Shown: one piece after another, positions 1 to 7,769 of the stretch
Numbering within the stretch: position 1 is the first letter of the stretch
Layout: every line of letters starts with the position of its first letter
DNA from: Promethearchaeota archaeon
GTDB taxonomy: Archaea > Asgardarchaeota > Lokiarchaeia > Sigynarchaeales > SOKP01
DNA: 24,484 nucleotides
Direction of reading: 5' to 3'
NCBI GenBank assembly: GCA_014730295.1
Contig: WJIN01000211.1
Location: 1-24,484, forward strand
Made by a program: the position numbers and the translations under genes
The notes under the pieces: model-generated
The model's input: the letters and a program-made list of their open reading frames with translations, nothing else
Told to the model about the DNA's origin: nothing
Databases searched by the model: none

Positions 1-766
1 AGAATGGTAATAGATGAGCAAAACAAAATGGAATGATTGATAAAATTAATTGTATATTTGATCTGGATATATGGCTTTCTGTCAATTCTCCACCATTCTT
101 AAGTAATATTTTATATATAAAGACAAAAGGAATGAGAAAAATCAAATATGTTTTAAAGGTGATTGCTAAACTCAAAAAAAAACCACCAAAAAAATCTGAA
201 TATTTTGCTAAGTTTTTCTTTTTTTCGCTCTTTGGTGCTGATTCTCTTTCAAAAAAATATAAAGATAATAAGAGAAAAAAGGCTACAAGTGAATTAATTT
301 GTCCCATAAAATAATTATCTACATTTGGTCCAAATACTAAAAATAATGTTAAGACATAAAATACATACTGTTCATACCTCTTATCTATATCATAAACATT
401 AAAAACTAAATAATATATTATAATAATTGAAGGAATATTGGTAAGAAATAATGTGATTTCAAACAAAAAAAAGGCAACTGGTTCTGGTACAATAATAAAA
501 ACTGAAAAAAGATAGGCGGTAAATGGTAAATATCTAAAAACTTGGGGATATATTGCTGTATTATACAGATTTTCTATATCATTAATTACTAAATATCCCG
601 CTTTATAATAAACCACAAAATCATTTCCTATAGAAGGATAACTTAATTGATAAATATAAGAAATGAAACTAGGTATAAGAAAAATAAAATTAACTGCTAT
701 TCCAATTTTTATAAATTTATTTGATATTAAAATTCTAAAAATTGATTTAAACTCTTTAAACTCCAT
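1..766 (-). CDS. Partial GT87/DUF2029-like multi-pass membrane glycosyltransferase
   Basis: An open minus-strand frame runs from an ATG at 764-766 to the window edge without a stop: 255 codons, C-terminus missing. The product has several hydrophobic helices. Between the first two lies a periplasm-type loop with GNDFVVYYKAGYLV, then an LYN turn and a YLPF segment. Later come GPNVDNYFMGQINS and a GFFLSLAITFKTYLIFLIPF helix. An acidic D-x-x-x-Y-Y-x-A-G loop, a YLP motif, a GQxN motif and a LAxxxKxY helix are the layout of GT87/DUF2029 mannosyltransferases that use polyprenyl-phosphate-linked sugar at the membrane. Family membership is my recognition, not a search; another GT-C family is possible. 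A plus-strand frame at 33-314 lies inside it and is a shadow. It is divergent from the gene at 911, with 144 bp between. Confidence 0.6.
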   Translation of the reverse strand, partial: MEFKEFKSIFRILISNKFIKIGIAVNFIFLIPSFISYIYQLSYPSIGNDFVVYYKAGYLVINDIENLYNTAIYPQVFRYLPFTAYLFSVFIIVPEPVAFFLFEITLFLTNIPSIIIIYYLVFNVYDIDKRYEQYVFYVLTLFLVFGPNVDNYFMGQINSLVAFFLLLSLYFFERESAPKSEKKKNLAKYSDFFGGFFLSLAITFKTYLIFLIPFVFIYKILLKNGGELTESHISRSNIQLILSIIPFCFAHLLPF

Positions 767-856
767 AATTCTAAGTATTAATGATTAACATTAAAAATAT
801 CTTTTTCGATTAATGATTTAGTAGATTGTATGGATATTTTTAAAACAATAGAATGA

Positions 857-865
857 TTTTTATAC
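857..865 (+). promoter_or_regulatory. TATA-like box for the gene at 911
   Basis: TTTTATACT is centred about 50 bp before the ATG at 911, which would place a start near 888 and give a short leader. Only composition and spacing support it. Confidence 0.3.
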
Positions 866-910
866 TTGGCTTTTCTATAAGATGATAAACTTTAATACAT
901 AATCATTGAA

Positions 911-1795
911 ATGCAATTTCCAAGAAAAAGAAAAATTGTATTTGATTTAGCACATAATGAGATGCTTAATTTCTCCGAAAGCGAATATTCTGAATTTTTA
1001 ACCTTATTAAATACCTTAAATCAAGATATTGGCAAAAATGAAAGTTCTGATATTACGGAGAATCTCTTGAGAAATATTGATGTATTCGTAATTGGCAATC
1101 CCATAAATGAATATTTTTCTATCAAGGAAATAAATAGCATTATAGATTTTGTAAAACATGGAGGATCATTGCTATTAATTAGTGAATATGGTGGAGATGT
1201 TCTCCAAAAAACCAATATCAATGATATTTCGGGAAAATATTTTAACATATTTTTTGAAAAGAATATTTTAAAAGAAAAAAAACCATCAAACAATAATTCT
1301 TCAAATATCATCAAAATATCATCTTTTTCTGATCATGAGATTACTACTCAATTAAGAGAAGTAGTTATCGGTGGTTCCTGTTCTCTGCTTATAAAAGGTA
1401 ATGCGACAATTTTATTATCATTAAATGATAATGGGTGGGCTAAGAAATATAATTCTTCAACAAATGACTGGGATAGGGATGTTAAGAAAATGACCTATAC
1501 AGTTTCAGCATGTACCACTTTTGGTAAGGGAAAAGTAGTGGCTTTAGGTGATATTGATATATTTTCAAAAGATCCTAATTTTGGGATAAATAAGCTGGAA
1601 AATAGAAAATTCATCACAAATCTCTTTAATTGGTTGATAAAGCCAAGTGAAGACTCAGATACACTAGATTGGGCATTGGCAAAAATATCGTCCTTAGAAG
1701 ATAAAATCCTTGGAAATAACAAGAAGATAAATAATTTAATTGAAACAATAACATTTTTAGAAAAACGTATCTCAAAACTCGAAGAAAATAAATAA
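911..1795 (+). CDS. Uncharacterised GATase-like (DUF4350-type) protein with C-terminal coiled coil
   Basis: The 294-residue product opens with KIVFDLAHNEML, a beta strand and turn typical of DUF4350/ThuA/GldG-like class-I glutamine-amidotransferase-fold proteins. A middle block (about 56-105) has VFVIGNP, then a helix and FVKHGGSLLLISEYGGD, a G-G-S-L-L-L-I strand also usual in that fold. Around 195-215 a GKGKVVALGDIDIFS segment repeats the pattern seen in these domains. From about 249 to the end the sequence is heptad-like and charged (SSLEDKILGNNKKINNLIETI, then LEKRISKLEENK), a likely coiled coil for oligomerisation. No signal peptide or membrane helix is seen and no Cys-His catalytic pair is evident, so it is probably a non-enzymatic ligand or partner-binding protein. 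The exact role is unknown. Confidence 0.6.
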   Translation: MQFPRKRKIVFDLAHNEMLNFSESEYSEFLTLLNTLNQDIGKNESSDITENLLRNIDVFVIGNPINEYFSIKEINSIIDFVKHGGSLLLISEYGGDVLQKTNINDISGKYFNIFFEKNILKEKKPSNNNSSNIIKISSFSDHEITTQLREVVIGGSCSLLIKGNATILLSLNDNGWAKKYNSSTNDWDRDVKKMTYTVSACTTFGKGKVVALGDIDIFSKDPNFGINKLENRKFITNLFNWLIKPSEDSDTLDWALAKISSLEDKILGNNKKINNLIETITFLEKRISKLEENK

Positions 1796-1947
1796 AACGA
1801 TTATCCTTTCATCCTTTTGGAGCATTTATTCAAGAAAGTTCTATTATTTAGAGAAATGAAATTTAAATTTTACCTACAAAAATAATAGTTAATATTTATG
1901 TAAAACTAAATTTTTTTTAAAAAAAAAATTCATTATAGTGCGTTATT

Positions 1948-3324
1948 ATGGAACAAAAATCCTATGAGAGTCTATCCTTAATACTTAATGAAATTGCCCA
2001 AGAATATCGAAGAGAAAATCAATATTTTGATATCTTATATGATTCCGTCTCTTCGTTAAACATCAAGAAAACATCTTCTGAAGAATCAACTTCCATAAGC
2101 GATAATAAATCTGGTATTGTGGCTCGAACATATATTGATAAATGGATAGAATTTGCCATTACTAAGATATCAGATATAGAATTAATAAAAAAACATCTCC
2201 CAAAAGCAAACAACATAAAAAATAAGATAGAAATAAAAAATGGATGGGAATTTAATAAAGAAGTGAAAGTTACCATCAATCCTGAAGAAATTCCCCTAAA
2301 GCAAAAAATAGATAAAATACGCTCTATTTTTGATTATCTTAAAAAATTTGATGAAAGGATCGATCCCATCATAGGGTATTCTGAGTTATTTACAACTCGA
2401 TTATTTGTAAATAATGAAGGATGTCAATTAAGGCAAGTAATTCCCAGATGTAGACTTTTTATTCAACCTATAGCGAAGGAGGAAGGTAGAACGGATTTTG
2501 ATTATACTTCATTGGGGGGTGAGATGGGTTTTGAAATTTTTAATGGAATTGAAGATCGATTGGATAAAGTCGCTCAAAATTCATTGGATATGTTAAAAGC
2601 AGAAAATCCTCCATCGGGGCGTTTTCCTATAATCCTTGATCCCGACATGGCGGGTTTGATAGCACATGAATCATTTGGGCATGGTTTGGAAGCAGATCAG
2701 ATTCTACGAGAAAGAAGTTACTTACAAAATTTATTGAACAAGCAAGTTGCGTCAAAAATATCCAATATCTATGACAATCCCTCAATTTCATCAGAATTCG
2801 GATCTTACTTTTTTGATGATGAGGGTATAAAAGCTCAAGAGAATGTTTTAGTAGAAAATGGAGTTCTTAAAAATTTCATTCATAATAGAATAACAGCTTC
2901 AGAATTAGATGGGGAACCAAAAGGAAATGGGAGAAGAGAAAGTTTTGCTCATCCTATTCATGTGCGAATGAGTAATACTTATTTTGGTCCAGGGGATTAT
3001 AATTTAGAGGAGATGATTTCTGAAATCGATAAAGGTGTATTATTGAATCGAGGTTATTTTGGAATGGAAGACCCCCTCGGAGGAGGTTTACAAATAACTT
3101 CGAAAAAAGGGTATCTCATAGAAAATGGAGAAAAATCCAGATTATTGAAAGCGATTACATTGAGTGGTTCAGTTTTAAAATTGTTGAAAAATATTGATAC
3201 AATAAGTAATGATGAGAGGAAATTGAAACCTGGAACTTGTGGAAAAGGATATGAAGATTTTGTTCCAGTCACAAGTGGAGGAAGTTATATACGAGTTAAA
3301 AATGCTCTAATAAGCCCTGGTTGA
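1948..3324 (+). CDS. tldD: TldD-like metalloprotease subunit
   Basis: 458 residues. The active-site motif HESFGHGLEAD places the zinc-ligand H240, catalytic E241 and H245 in the TldD HExxxH signature, and the C-terminal GTCGKGYEDFVPVTSGG holds the conserved Cys (C431) seen in TldD. The characteristic DDEG, NRITA and GxxxG-rich beta segments lie between them. TldD forms a heterodimer with TldE/PmbA that trims unfolded or leader peptides; in bacteria it matures RiPPs such as microcin B17 and degrades CcdA. The length is typical. The pmbA homologue follows 42 bp downstream in the same direction, so the pair is probably co-transcribed. The start ATG follows a long T/A-rich tract; AATATTTATGT at about 1891-1901 is a possible TATA box. 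In this organism the substrate is unknown. Confidence 0.92.
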   Translation: MEQKSYESLSLILNEIAQEYRRENQYFDILYDSVSSLNIKKTSSEESTSISDNKSGIVARTYIDKWIEFAITKISDIELIKKHLPKANNIKNKIEIKNGWEFNKEVKVTINPEEIPLKQKIDKIRSIFDYLKKFDERIDPIIGYSELFTTRLFVNNEGCQLRQVIPRCRLFIQPIAKEEGRTDFDYTSLGGEMGFEIFNGIEDRLDKVAQNSLDMLKAENPPSGRFPIILDPDMAGLIAHESFGHGLEADQILRERSYLQNLLNKQVASKISNIYDNPSISSEFGSYFFDDEGIKAQENVLVENGVLKNFIHNRITASELDGEPKGNGRRESFAHPIHVRMSNTYFGPGDYNLEEMISEIDKGVLLNRGYFGMEDPLGGGLQITSKKGYLIENGEKSRLLKAITLSGSVLKLLKNIDTISNDERKLKPGTCGKGYEDFVPVTSGGSYIRVKNALISPG

Positions 3325-3353
3325 TTAAGTTCTCAAGCATTCAAAGAAAATTT

Positions 3354-3359
3354 GAGGAG
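3354..3359 (+). promoter_or_regulatory. Shine-Dalgarno site for pmbA/tldE
   Basis: GAGGAG lies 7 nt before the ATG-ATG at 3367, a good Shine-Dalgarno match. It fits translation as the second gene of the tldD-pmbA mRNA, whereas most first genes in this window lack one. Confidence 0.55.
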
Positions 3360-3366
3360 TATATAG

Positions 3367-4698
3367 ATGATGGATTATGAAAATTTAGAATTAATTGAAA
3401 AAGTAATCAAATCTAAAGATATTTCAGATTATGAAATTTATCTAATAGAATCAGAAATTTACGAAATAGAATTCATAAAAGCAAATGTAGACTCAGAAAG
3501 ACAAGTTAATGATTTGGATTATTTTATCCGGTTATTAGATAAAGAAGATGAAAAATCGGGAATGGGAATAGCTAAAGGAAATAAATTAGAGGAGGATAAA
3601 ATAAACCAGACAGTGGATAACTGTATAAAATTATCGCAAATTAACAAAAGCTCAGATTACTTTTTTCCCTCTCCTCAATCATATTCTCAAATAAAACCAA
3701 CTTCTAAAGAAGTTTTGAACTATCCCTCAACTCTCATTCAAAATTTAACTGATAAAATCAAGAGGAAATTAATTGAATTTAAGAAAACAACACCCACATT
3801 CGGAAGGATTAGAATACATATTGATCACATATTCCTAAATAATTCGACAGGCTTGAATTTAGATACTAAAAAATCATATTTTTACTTGGAGTTTGCTATT
3901 AAAGCTAAAAAAGATAAAAAGTTATCAGAGTTCTGGGATGTGGACTATATTGGAAGGTTTTCTGATCTCAAAATAGAACAAAGATTAGATAAATGGAATA
4001 AATTAGCCTTGGCAAGTATTAACGCTGTAGAACCTAAATCCAATAATAACGCTATTGTTGTATTTTCTCCAAGCTTGTTGAAGGATGCGTTAATTCCTGT
4101 GATTGGATTTCATGCTTCTGGCAAAGCCTTTCACGAAGAACAATCCTTTTTCAAAAGATCAGAAAAAGTGGCAGATTCGAAGATTACACTTCTAGATAAC
4201 GGTCTATTGGAGGGCGGCTTGAGGACAAGTCCATGGGATGGGGAGGGAAATCCACAAAGAAAAACTGAGATTATAAGTAATGGAATTTTTGAAAATCGTA
4301 TATATGATCAAAAGTATGCAATTCTCGAAAAAACTCAATCGACGGGAAATGGTATTAGAACCTCTAATGGAACCATCGAAAATACAATAACTAATATGGA
4401 GATTTTAGCAGGAGAATTATCATTAAACGAGATCTTTTCAAATATAAATGAGGGTTATTTTATCCAAAAATGCTCTTGGTTGAACCCAGATAAATATTCT
4501 GGGTCTTTTGGAACCGAAATCAGAAATGGATATAATATTAAAGAAGGCACCCTTGGAACTCCGATAAAGGGAGGAAACCTGAGTGGGAATGTATTAGATA
4601 TGATTAAAAGATGTGAATATATATCTAAAGAAAGGGAATTTTCAGGCAATAGTTATTTGCCTTATATTGCCTTCTCGAATTTAAGAATTTCCGCTTAA
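3367..4698 (+). CDS. pmbA: PmbA/TldE-like inactive partner of TldD
   Basis: 443 residues with the TldD/PmbA fold: N-terminal acidic helical part, a middle RIRIHIDHIFLNNSTGLNLD strand block, and the C-terminal GSFGTEIRNGYNIKEGTLGTPIKGGNLSGNVLD segment typical of PmbA. At the place of the TldD metal motif it has GFHASGKAFHEEQSFFKRSE, without HExxxH, so the metal-binding function rests on the upstream TldD, as in known TldD/TldE heterodimers. Two ATG codons (3367 and 3370) stand together behind an SD site; I took the first. It ends before a convergent gene at 4733. Activity requires the neighbouring protein; alone it is probably inert. Confidence 0.88.
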   Translation: MMDYENLELIEKVIKSKDISDYEIYLIESEIYEIEFIKANVDSERQVNDLDYFIRLLDKEDEKSGMGIAKGNKLEEDKINQTVDNCIKLSQINKSSDYFFPSPQSYSQIKPTSKEVLNYPSTLIQNLTDKIKRKLIEFKKTTPTFGRIRIHIDHIFLNNSTGLNLDTKKSYFYLEFAIKAKKDKKLSEFWDVDYIGRFSDLKIEQRLDKWNKLALASINAVEPKSNNNAIVVFSPSLLKDALIPVIGFHASGKAFHEEQSFFKRSEKVADSKITLLDNGLLEGGLRTSPWDGEGNPQRKTEIISNGIFENRIYDQKYAILEKTQSTGNGIRTSNGTIENTITNMEILAGELSLNEIFSNINEGYFIQKCSWLNPDKYSGSFGTEIRNGYNIKEGTLGTPIKGGNLSGNVLDMIKRCEYISKEREFSGNSYLPYIAFSNLRISA

Positions 4699-4732
4699 AC
4701 TATATATCTTTACTGTAGGAAAAAAATTTTAA

Positions 4733-5944
4733 CTATTCTTCTAATTCGATTTTTATTGGAATTAACTCATAATCTCGCGTGCCGAGTCCTATTCTCTCCG
4801 CAGCGTCTAACTGAATTTTCCAATGATCAGAGGAAATTCCTTCCTTATTTAAAAAGAGCTCGTTTTCCTCATAACGAGGGATATATGAAAACCATGTGCC
4901 CTTTTCAGAAGATTTTAATGATTTAATTTCCCCAAGAATCGAATTCTGATTCATATAGGATGCATGAGTCAAATCAACACACGCTTGATCAAGAGCGACT
5001 GGATCTTTACTAGAAAGTATACCAATATCACTAACGAAGGGTACATCTGAACTCCCTGAACAATCGCACTGCCAAGTTATATCAATTGCATAATTGATAT
5101 AAAATATTTTGTCATTATCAAAATAATCTACAACACCCTTGGCATTGTCAACCATTTGATATATAAATTGTTCTCTAGGCACAGTCCCAATGTCTACAGC
5201 TTTATGTTTGCATACCGATTTACACATATAACAATATCGGCATTTTTGTTCATTGAATTCCATATCATTATTTTCATTTCGCTTGAGTGCACCCGTTGGA
5301 CATATTTCTATACATTTATTGCAATCAGGAAGGCATTTGTCAAAATCAAATTCAAATTTTTTTCCCGTATGTGCTTCCACTTTTCCCCCTTTTGCTACAC
5401 AACCGATTCCAAGATTTTTGATTGCTCCGCCAAATCCCGCACTGGAATGACCTTTAAAATGAGATGCCAAAATCATATAATCATATTCTTTCAACCTTCC
5501 CGCAACCCTAACTTCATTGAAGTATTTTCCATCAATATTCTGGATAATATAGTCGAGTCCTTCTGGTCCATCTAGCATAAATATGGGGGCTCCCATAGTT
5601 TCTGCAGTGAATCCGTGTTTTAATGCTACATCTAAATATTCCTCTTCATTCGCCCGTCCACCATATTCTCCGGTTGCTCCTGGTACACCCCAACCGCAAG
5701 ATTCTGCAACAGCGGGATATCCACCTAAACTTTTCACATAGTCACATAAAAACCTAATATAACTCGGACGGATATAGCGAGTATTTTCTAAAGCACCGAA
5801 ATGAGTTTTAATAACGACTTTATTGTGGTTATTCATTTTGTTTTCAAACCCAACCTGCTTGAGTGCTAAAGGTCCCTTAAATCGAGACATACTCTGTTGA
5901 TATTGACTTGCTCGCGCTGATAAATAATATACATCTGATTTCAT
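4733..5944 (-). CDS. DUF362 protein with two [4Fe-4S] ferredoxin clusters
   Basis: 403 residues. The N-terminal part (about 40-180) has the DUF362 signature: KVVIKTHFG, an AESCGWG turn and HFKGHSSAGFGGAIKNLGIGC. A two-cluster ferredoxin insert follows. The first set is C204, C208, C211, C215-P (CLPDCNKCIEICP) and the second C235, C238, C241, C245 (CRYCYMCKSVC), each able to bind a [4Fe-4S] cluster. After that the DUF362 part resumes with SDIGILSSKDPVALDQACVDL. Such proteins are cytoplasmic and common in anaerobic archaea; they are thought to carry electrons or assemble iron-sulfur centres, but no reaction is established. The gene is divergent from the zinc-ribbon gene at 6091. A palindrome sits 20-35 bp before its start and may be an operator. 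Confidence 0.85.
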   Translation of the reverse strand: MKSDVYYLSARASQYQQSMSRFKGPLALKQVGFENKMNNHNKVVIKTHFGALENTRYIRPSYIRFLCDYVKSLGGYPAVAESCGWGVPGATGEYGGRANEEEYLDVALKHGFTAETMGAPIFMLDGPEGLDYIIQNIDGKYFNEVRVAGRLKEYDYMILASHFKGHSSAGFGGAIKNLGIGCVAKGGKVEAHTGKKFEFDFDKCLPDCNKCIEICPTGALKRNENNDMEFNEQKCRYCYMCKSVCKHKAVDIGTVPREQFIYQMVDNAKGVVDYFDNDKIFYINYAIDITWQCDCSGSSDVPFVSDIGILSSKDPVALDQACVDLTHASYMNQNSILGEIKSLKSSEKGTWFSYIPRYEENELFLNKEGISSDHWKIQLDAAERIGLGTRDYELIPIKIELEE

Positions 5945-5963
5945 GATTAAACCATATTAAATA

Positions 5964-5979
5964 AATAGTTCTAAACTAT
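5964..5979. promoter_or_regulatory. Palindromic operator candidate, copy 1
   Basis: ATAGTT-CTA-AACTAT (5965-5979) is a perfect 6-bp dyad with a 3-bp centre. It lies just before the start of the DUF362 gene. A near-identical element is at 6039-6054: over 16 bp the two copies differ at about three positions. Two copies of one dyad, one near each start in a divergent intergenic region, suggest binding of one dimeric regulator. Confidence 0.45.
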
Positions 5980-6038
5980 ATCTTAGAATCTGACGATAAA
6001 AATAAATCTTATATTTATCAACTAAACAAAAAAATATT

Positions 6039-6054
6039 TTAGTTTTAAACTATT
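6039..6054. promoter_or_regulatory. Palindromic operator candidate, copy 2
   Basis: TTAGTTTTAAACTATT contains the dyad AGTTT-T-AAACT (6041-6051) and matches the copy at 5964-5979. It lies 37-52 bp before the ATG at 6091, where it would overlap or flank the promoter of the zinc-ribbon gene. Confidence 0.4.
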
Positions 6055-6090
6055 TTTCTATTCAAAGGATTTATAAATTTGATGATTTGA

Positions 6091-6321
6091 ATGGCTCGAT
6101 GTCCTGAATGTGCTGGGAAGATGACGTACAATCCTAATCTAAAATCAATGGTCTGTAATTCTTGTGGCTTATCTCTCACAAGATACGAATTAGATAATTA
6201 CTGGAAGAAAATCAAGGAACAAAATTTAAGCGAAGCTGATGAATCAGAAAAGAAAAAGCAGCGAAAGAAAGATTGGTTAGATTGGTATAGTAAATCGAAG
6301 TCTGATAAGGAGAGATATTAA
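6091..6321 (+). CDS. Small zinc-ribbon protein with basic tail
   Basis: 76 residues. C4, C7, C22 and C25 (CPEC then CNSC) form a treble-clef-like zinc ribbon of the kind found in the TFIIB, TFS and Spt4 families, followed by GLSLTRYELDNYWKKIKEQ. The second half is rich in Lys, Glu and Arg and predicted to be helical. Small proteins of this shape, a ribbon plus a charged helix, are frequent in Asgard and Thorarchaeal genomes. It could bind nucleic acid or a protein partner; no specific function can be assigned. It shares an intergenic region with the DUF362 gene, where paired palindromes lie. Confidence 0.75.
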   Translation: MARCPECAGKMTYNPNLKSMVCNSCGLSLTRYELDNYWKKIKEQNLSEADESEKKKQRKKDWLDWYSKSKSDKERY

Positions 6322-6373
6322 TTCTCACATGGATTTTATCTTGTTTAGAGATTAGGTCAGTTCAAATCAGTTT

Positions 6374-6389
6374 TGAAAAATATTTTTCA
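6374..6389. terminator. Palindrome between convergent genes, possible bidirectional terminator
   Basis: TGAAAAATATTTTTCA is a perfect 16-bp palindrome in the 102-bp gap between the convergent genes ending at 6321 and 6424. It carries A/T tracts usable as a terminator on both strands. The stem is AT-only apart from the outer G-C pair, so it may be chance in such AT-rich DNA. Confidence 0.3.
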
Positions 6390-6423
6390 TCAAATATCGG
6401 AAGATATCTGATCTACTAAACAT

Positions 6424-7614
6424 CTATTGGAATTTTTTCTCGAAGATATTGTCTAATAATTCCAACAATTTTTTTGGGGGGATATCTAACATCGTAATTT
6501 CAAGGTGCCTTCCTCGTTTATTTTCATCAATCCGTACTGTTTTAGTCGCGATGATTTTTAAATCGTCAAGTTGACGTACATATTTCCTGAATGACATTTT
6601 AACGTGAGAATCCATATCATAGGTCTCACATATGATATTATACTGTTCATAAGCGTCATCTACAACCGTGTATGGCTCCTCTCTGGTTAATAAAGATTGG
6701 GAAATACCATAAAGTGCAAGTAGTTCTTGATCATTCAATTTATCTACTATATCTCCGCGGAATGTGGGATATACCTGATCTGATGCTTCGCGTACCATAT
6801 CTGCGGTAATGTGATTAAATCCCTCTTTATCCGCATATAACCCACATTTTCGAAGTATTTCGATTCCATGTCTCATATTTCCGTGCTGTACAACTATTTG
6901 AGCAATCATCTCAACAATGTCATCACTTATTATACCATCTTTAAAGGCGATTTCAGTTCGATATTTAAGGATTTTTAACGAATCCTCATAATCATAAGGA
7001 TTCAGTTTTATTTTTGAATTTAATCTACTCAGAATCCTCTCTGTTTCAATTCGCATCCAATCTTTTGTTCTTGAAATGAGAAGAATCGATAATTTCGCAT
7101 TTTGATGACCATAGGATTCTGCAATGTCTAATAGAGCCCAAACCTCTTTTGGTTTAAGTAGATGTATTTCATCGATAATAAGAAGAATGTAGCCTTCATC
7201 TCGAACAAGTTTAGAGAGGATTAATTTGATTGCCTCATCATCTGAAAACCCTCGACCCGATCCATGGGTATACTTCGCTAGCAGCTCGCGAATTATTTTA
7301 CTCTTTGAACGAAAATTAATGCAATTGAAGTACTCTATGAAAATTTTTACATTGTTTTCTAAAGCAATCGTGCGAAAGTTCTTTCCAAAATACCTTGCAG
7401 TAACCGTCTTCCCAACACCCCCTTTCCCAGTAATTAAAATGTTGATTGTGGGTTGCATATCCTCCTCAATAATTCTGCGGAAGTTATGTATCAATTCCTT
7501 GATTGTTTCGTCTCGGCAATAAAGAGTATCGGGTACATAACTAAAATCTAATGAGCTGGCTTGTCGGAATACTGATTTTTTACTAAATTCCGCGCGAAAT
7601 TTATTCTCATCCAT
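6424..7614 (-). CDS. cdc6: Orc1/Cdc6-family AAA+ ATPase (divergent sensor 1)
   Basis: 396 residues. AAA+ core: Walker A GKGGVGKT at 63-70, Walker B LLIIDEIH with D148 and E149, a sensor-2-like GNMRHGIEILRKCG at 245-258 with R248, and an arginine-finger-like segment around 190-200. The C-terminal half has a winged-helix-type region with a basic segment (KTVRIDENKRGRHLEI). This is the domain order of archaeal Orc1/Cdc6, which binds origin repeats and loads MCM. Differences from the classical consensus: the P-loop is GKGGVGKT instead of G-x-x-G-T-G-K-T, and sensor 1 reads ISRTKDW, with R182 where Asn is usual. It may be a paralogue that acts at a specific origin or in regulation. A TATA-like element lies about 30-40 bp before the ATG. 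Confidence 0.85.
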   Translation of the reverse strand: MDENKFRAEFSKKSVFRQASSLDFSYVPDTLYCRDETIKELIHNFRRIIEEDMQPTINILITGKGGVGKTVTARYFGKNFRTIALENNVKIFIEYFNCINFRSKSKIIRELLAKYTHGSGRGFSDDEAIKLILSKLVRDEGYILLIIDEIHLLKPKEVWALLDIAESYGHQNAKLSILLISRTKDWMRIETERILSRLNSKIKLNPYDYEDSLKILKYRTEIAFKDGIISDDIVEMIAQIVVQHGNMRHGIEILRKCGLYADKEGFNHITADMVREASDQVYPTFRGDIVDKLNDQELLALYGISQSLLTREEPYTVVDDAYEQYNIICETYDMDSHVKMSFRKYVRQLDDLKIIATKTVRIDENKRGRHLEITMLDIPPKKLLELLDNIFEKKFQ

Positions 7615-7618
7615 AAAG

Positions 7619-7712
7619 ACGTATAGTATGTTCTTATTCGGGTTTATTTAAATATAGAACTCTTAAACTTAAATTTTCTTATATTATTGTTTAATAATAA
7701 TGTATCATACGT
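7619..7712. other. Candidate origin/Orc1-binding region: AT-rich, inverted repeats
   Basis: The start-proximal side of orc1/cdc6 has ACGTATAGTATGT (7619-7631) and, in inverted orientation, ATGTATCATACGT (7700-7712), whose centre GTATCATAC is a palindrome. The 68 bp between them is almost pure A/T and contains the gene promoter. Archaeal origins often lie beside orc1/cdc6 as an A/T-rich unwinding element between inverted Orc1-binding repeats. The classical ORB with its G string is not visible here, so autoregulatory operators are an equal explanation. Confidence 0.3.
7643..7656 (-). promoter_or_regulatory. TATA-like promoter element of orc1/cdc6
   Basis: On the minus strand the element reads TATATTTAAATAAA, centred about 36 bp before the ATG at 7614. 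That predicts a transcript start near 7624 and a leader of about 10 nt, which is normal for archaea. Confidence 0.45.
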
Positions 7713-7716
7713 TTAG

Positions 7717-7769
7717 AAATTTAAGCATTCAGTAAATCATCTTTCTTGAATTAAAAAATTTAAGCGTTC
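7717..7769. repeat. 14-bp direct repeat AAATTTAAGC(A/G)TTC, two copies
   Basis: Copies at 7717-7730 and 7756-7769 differ at one base and are 39 bp apart. The second copy abuts the stop codon of the flavoprotein gene. They could be binding sites linked to the orc1/cdc6 upstream region or a chance A/T-rich repeat. Confidence 0.35.

Noticed and set aside
33..314. Plus-strand frame of 93 codons near the left edge
   Set aside because: It lies antisense inside the GT87-like gene, whose codons and motifs are clearly better.
5156..5575. 139-codon plus-strand frame in the DUF362 gene
   Set aside because: It is antisense to the cysteine motifs of the DUF362 protein, and its Phe/Ile-rich content is the mirror of Lys/Asp codons.
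6079..6110. C/D-box-like words TGATGA and CTGA near the zinc-ribbon start
   Set aside because: The words overlap the coding start and there is no C'/D' pair or closing stem, so a guide sRNA is not supported.
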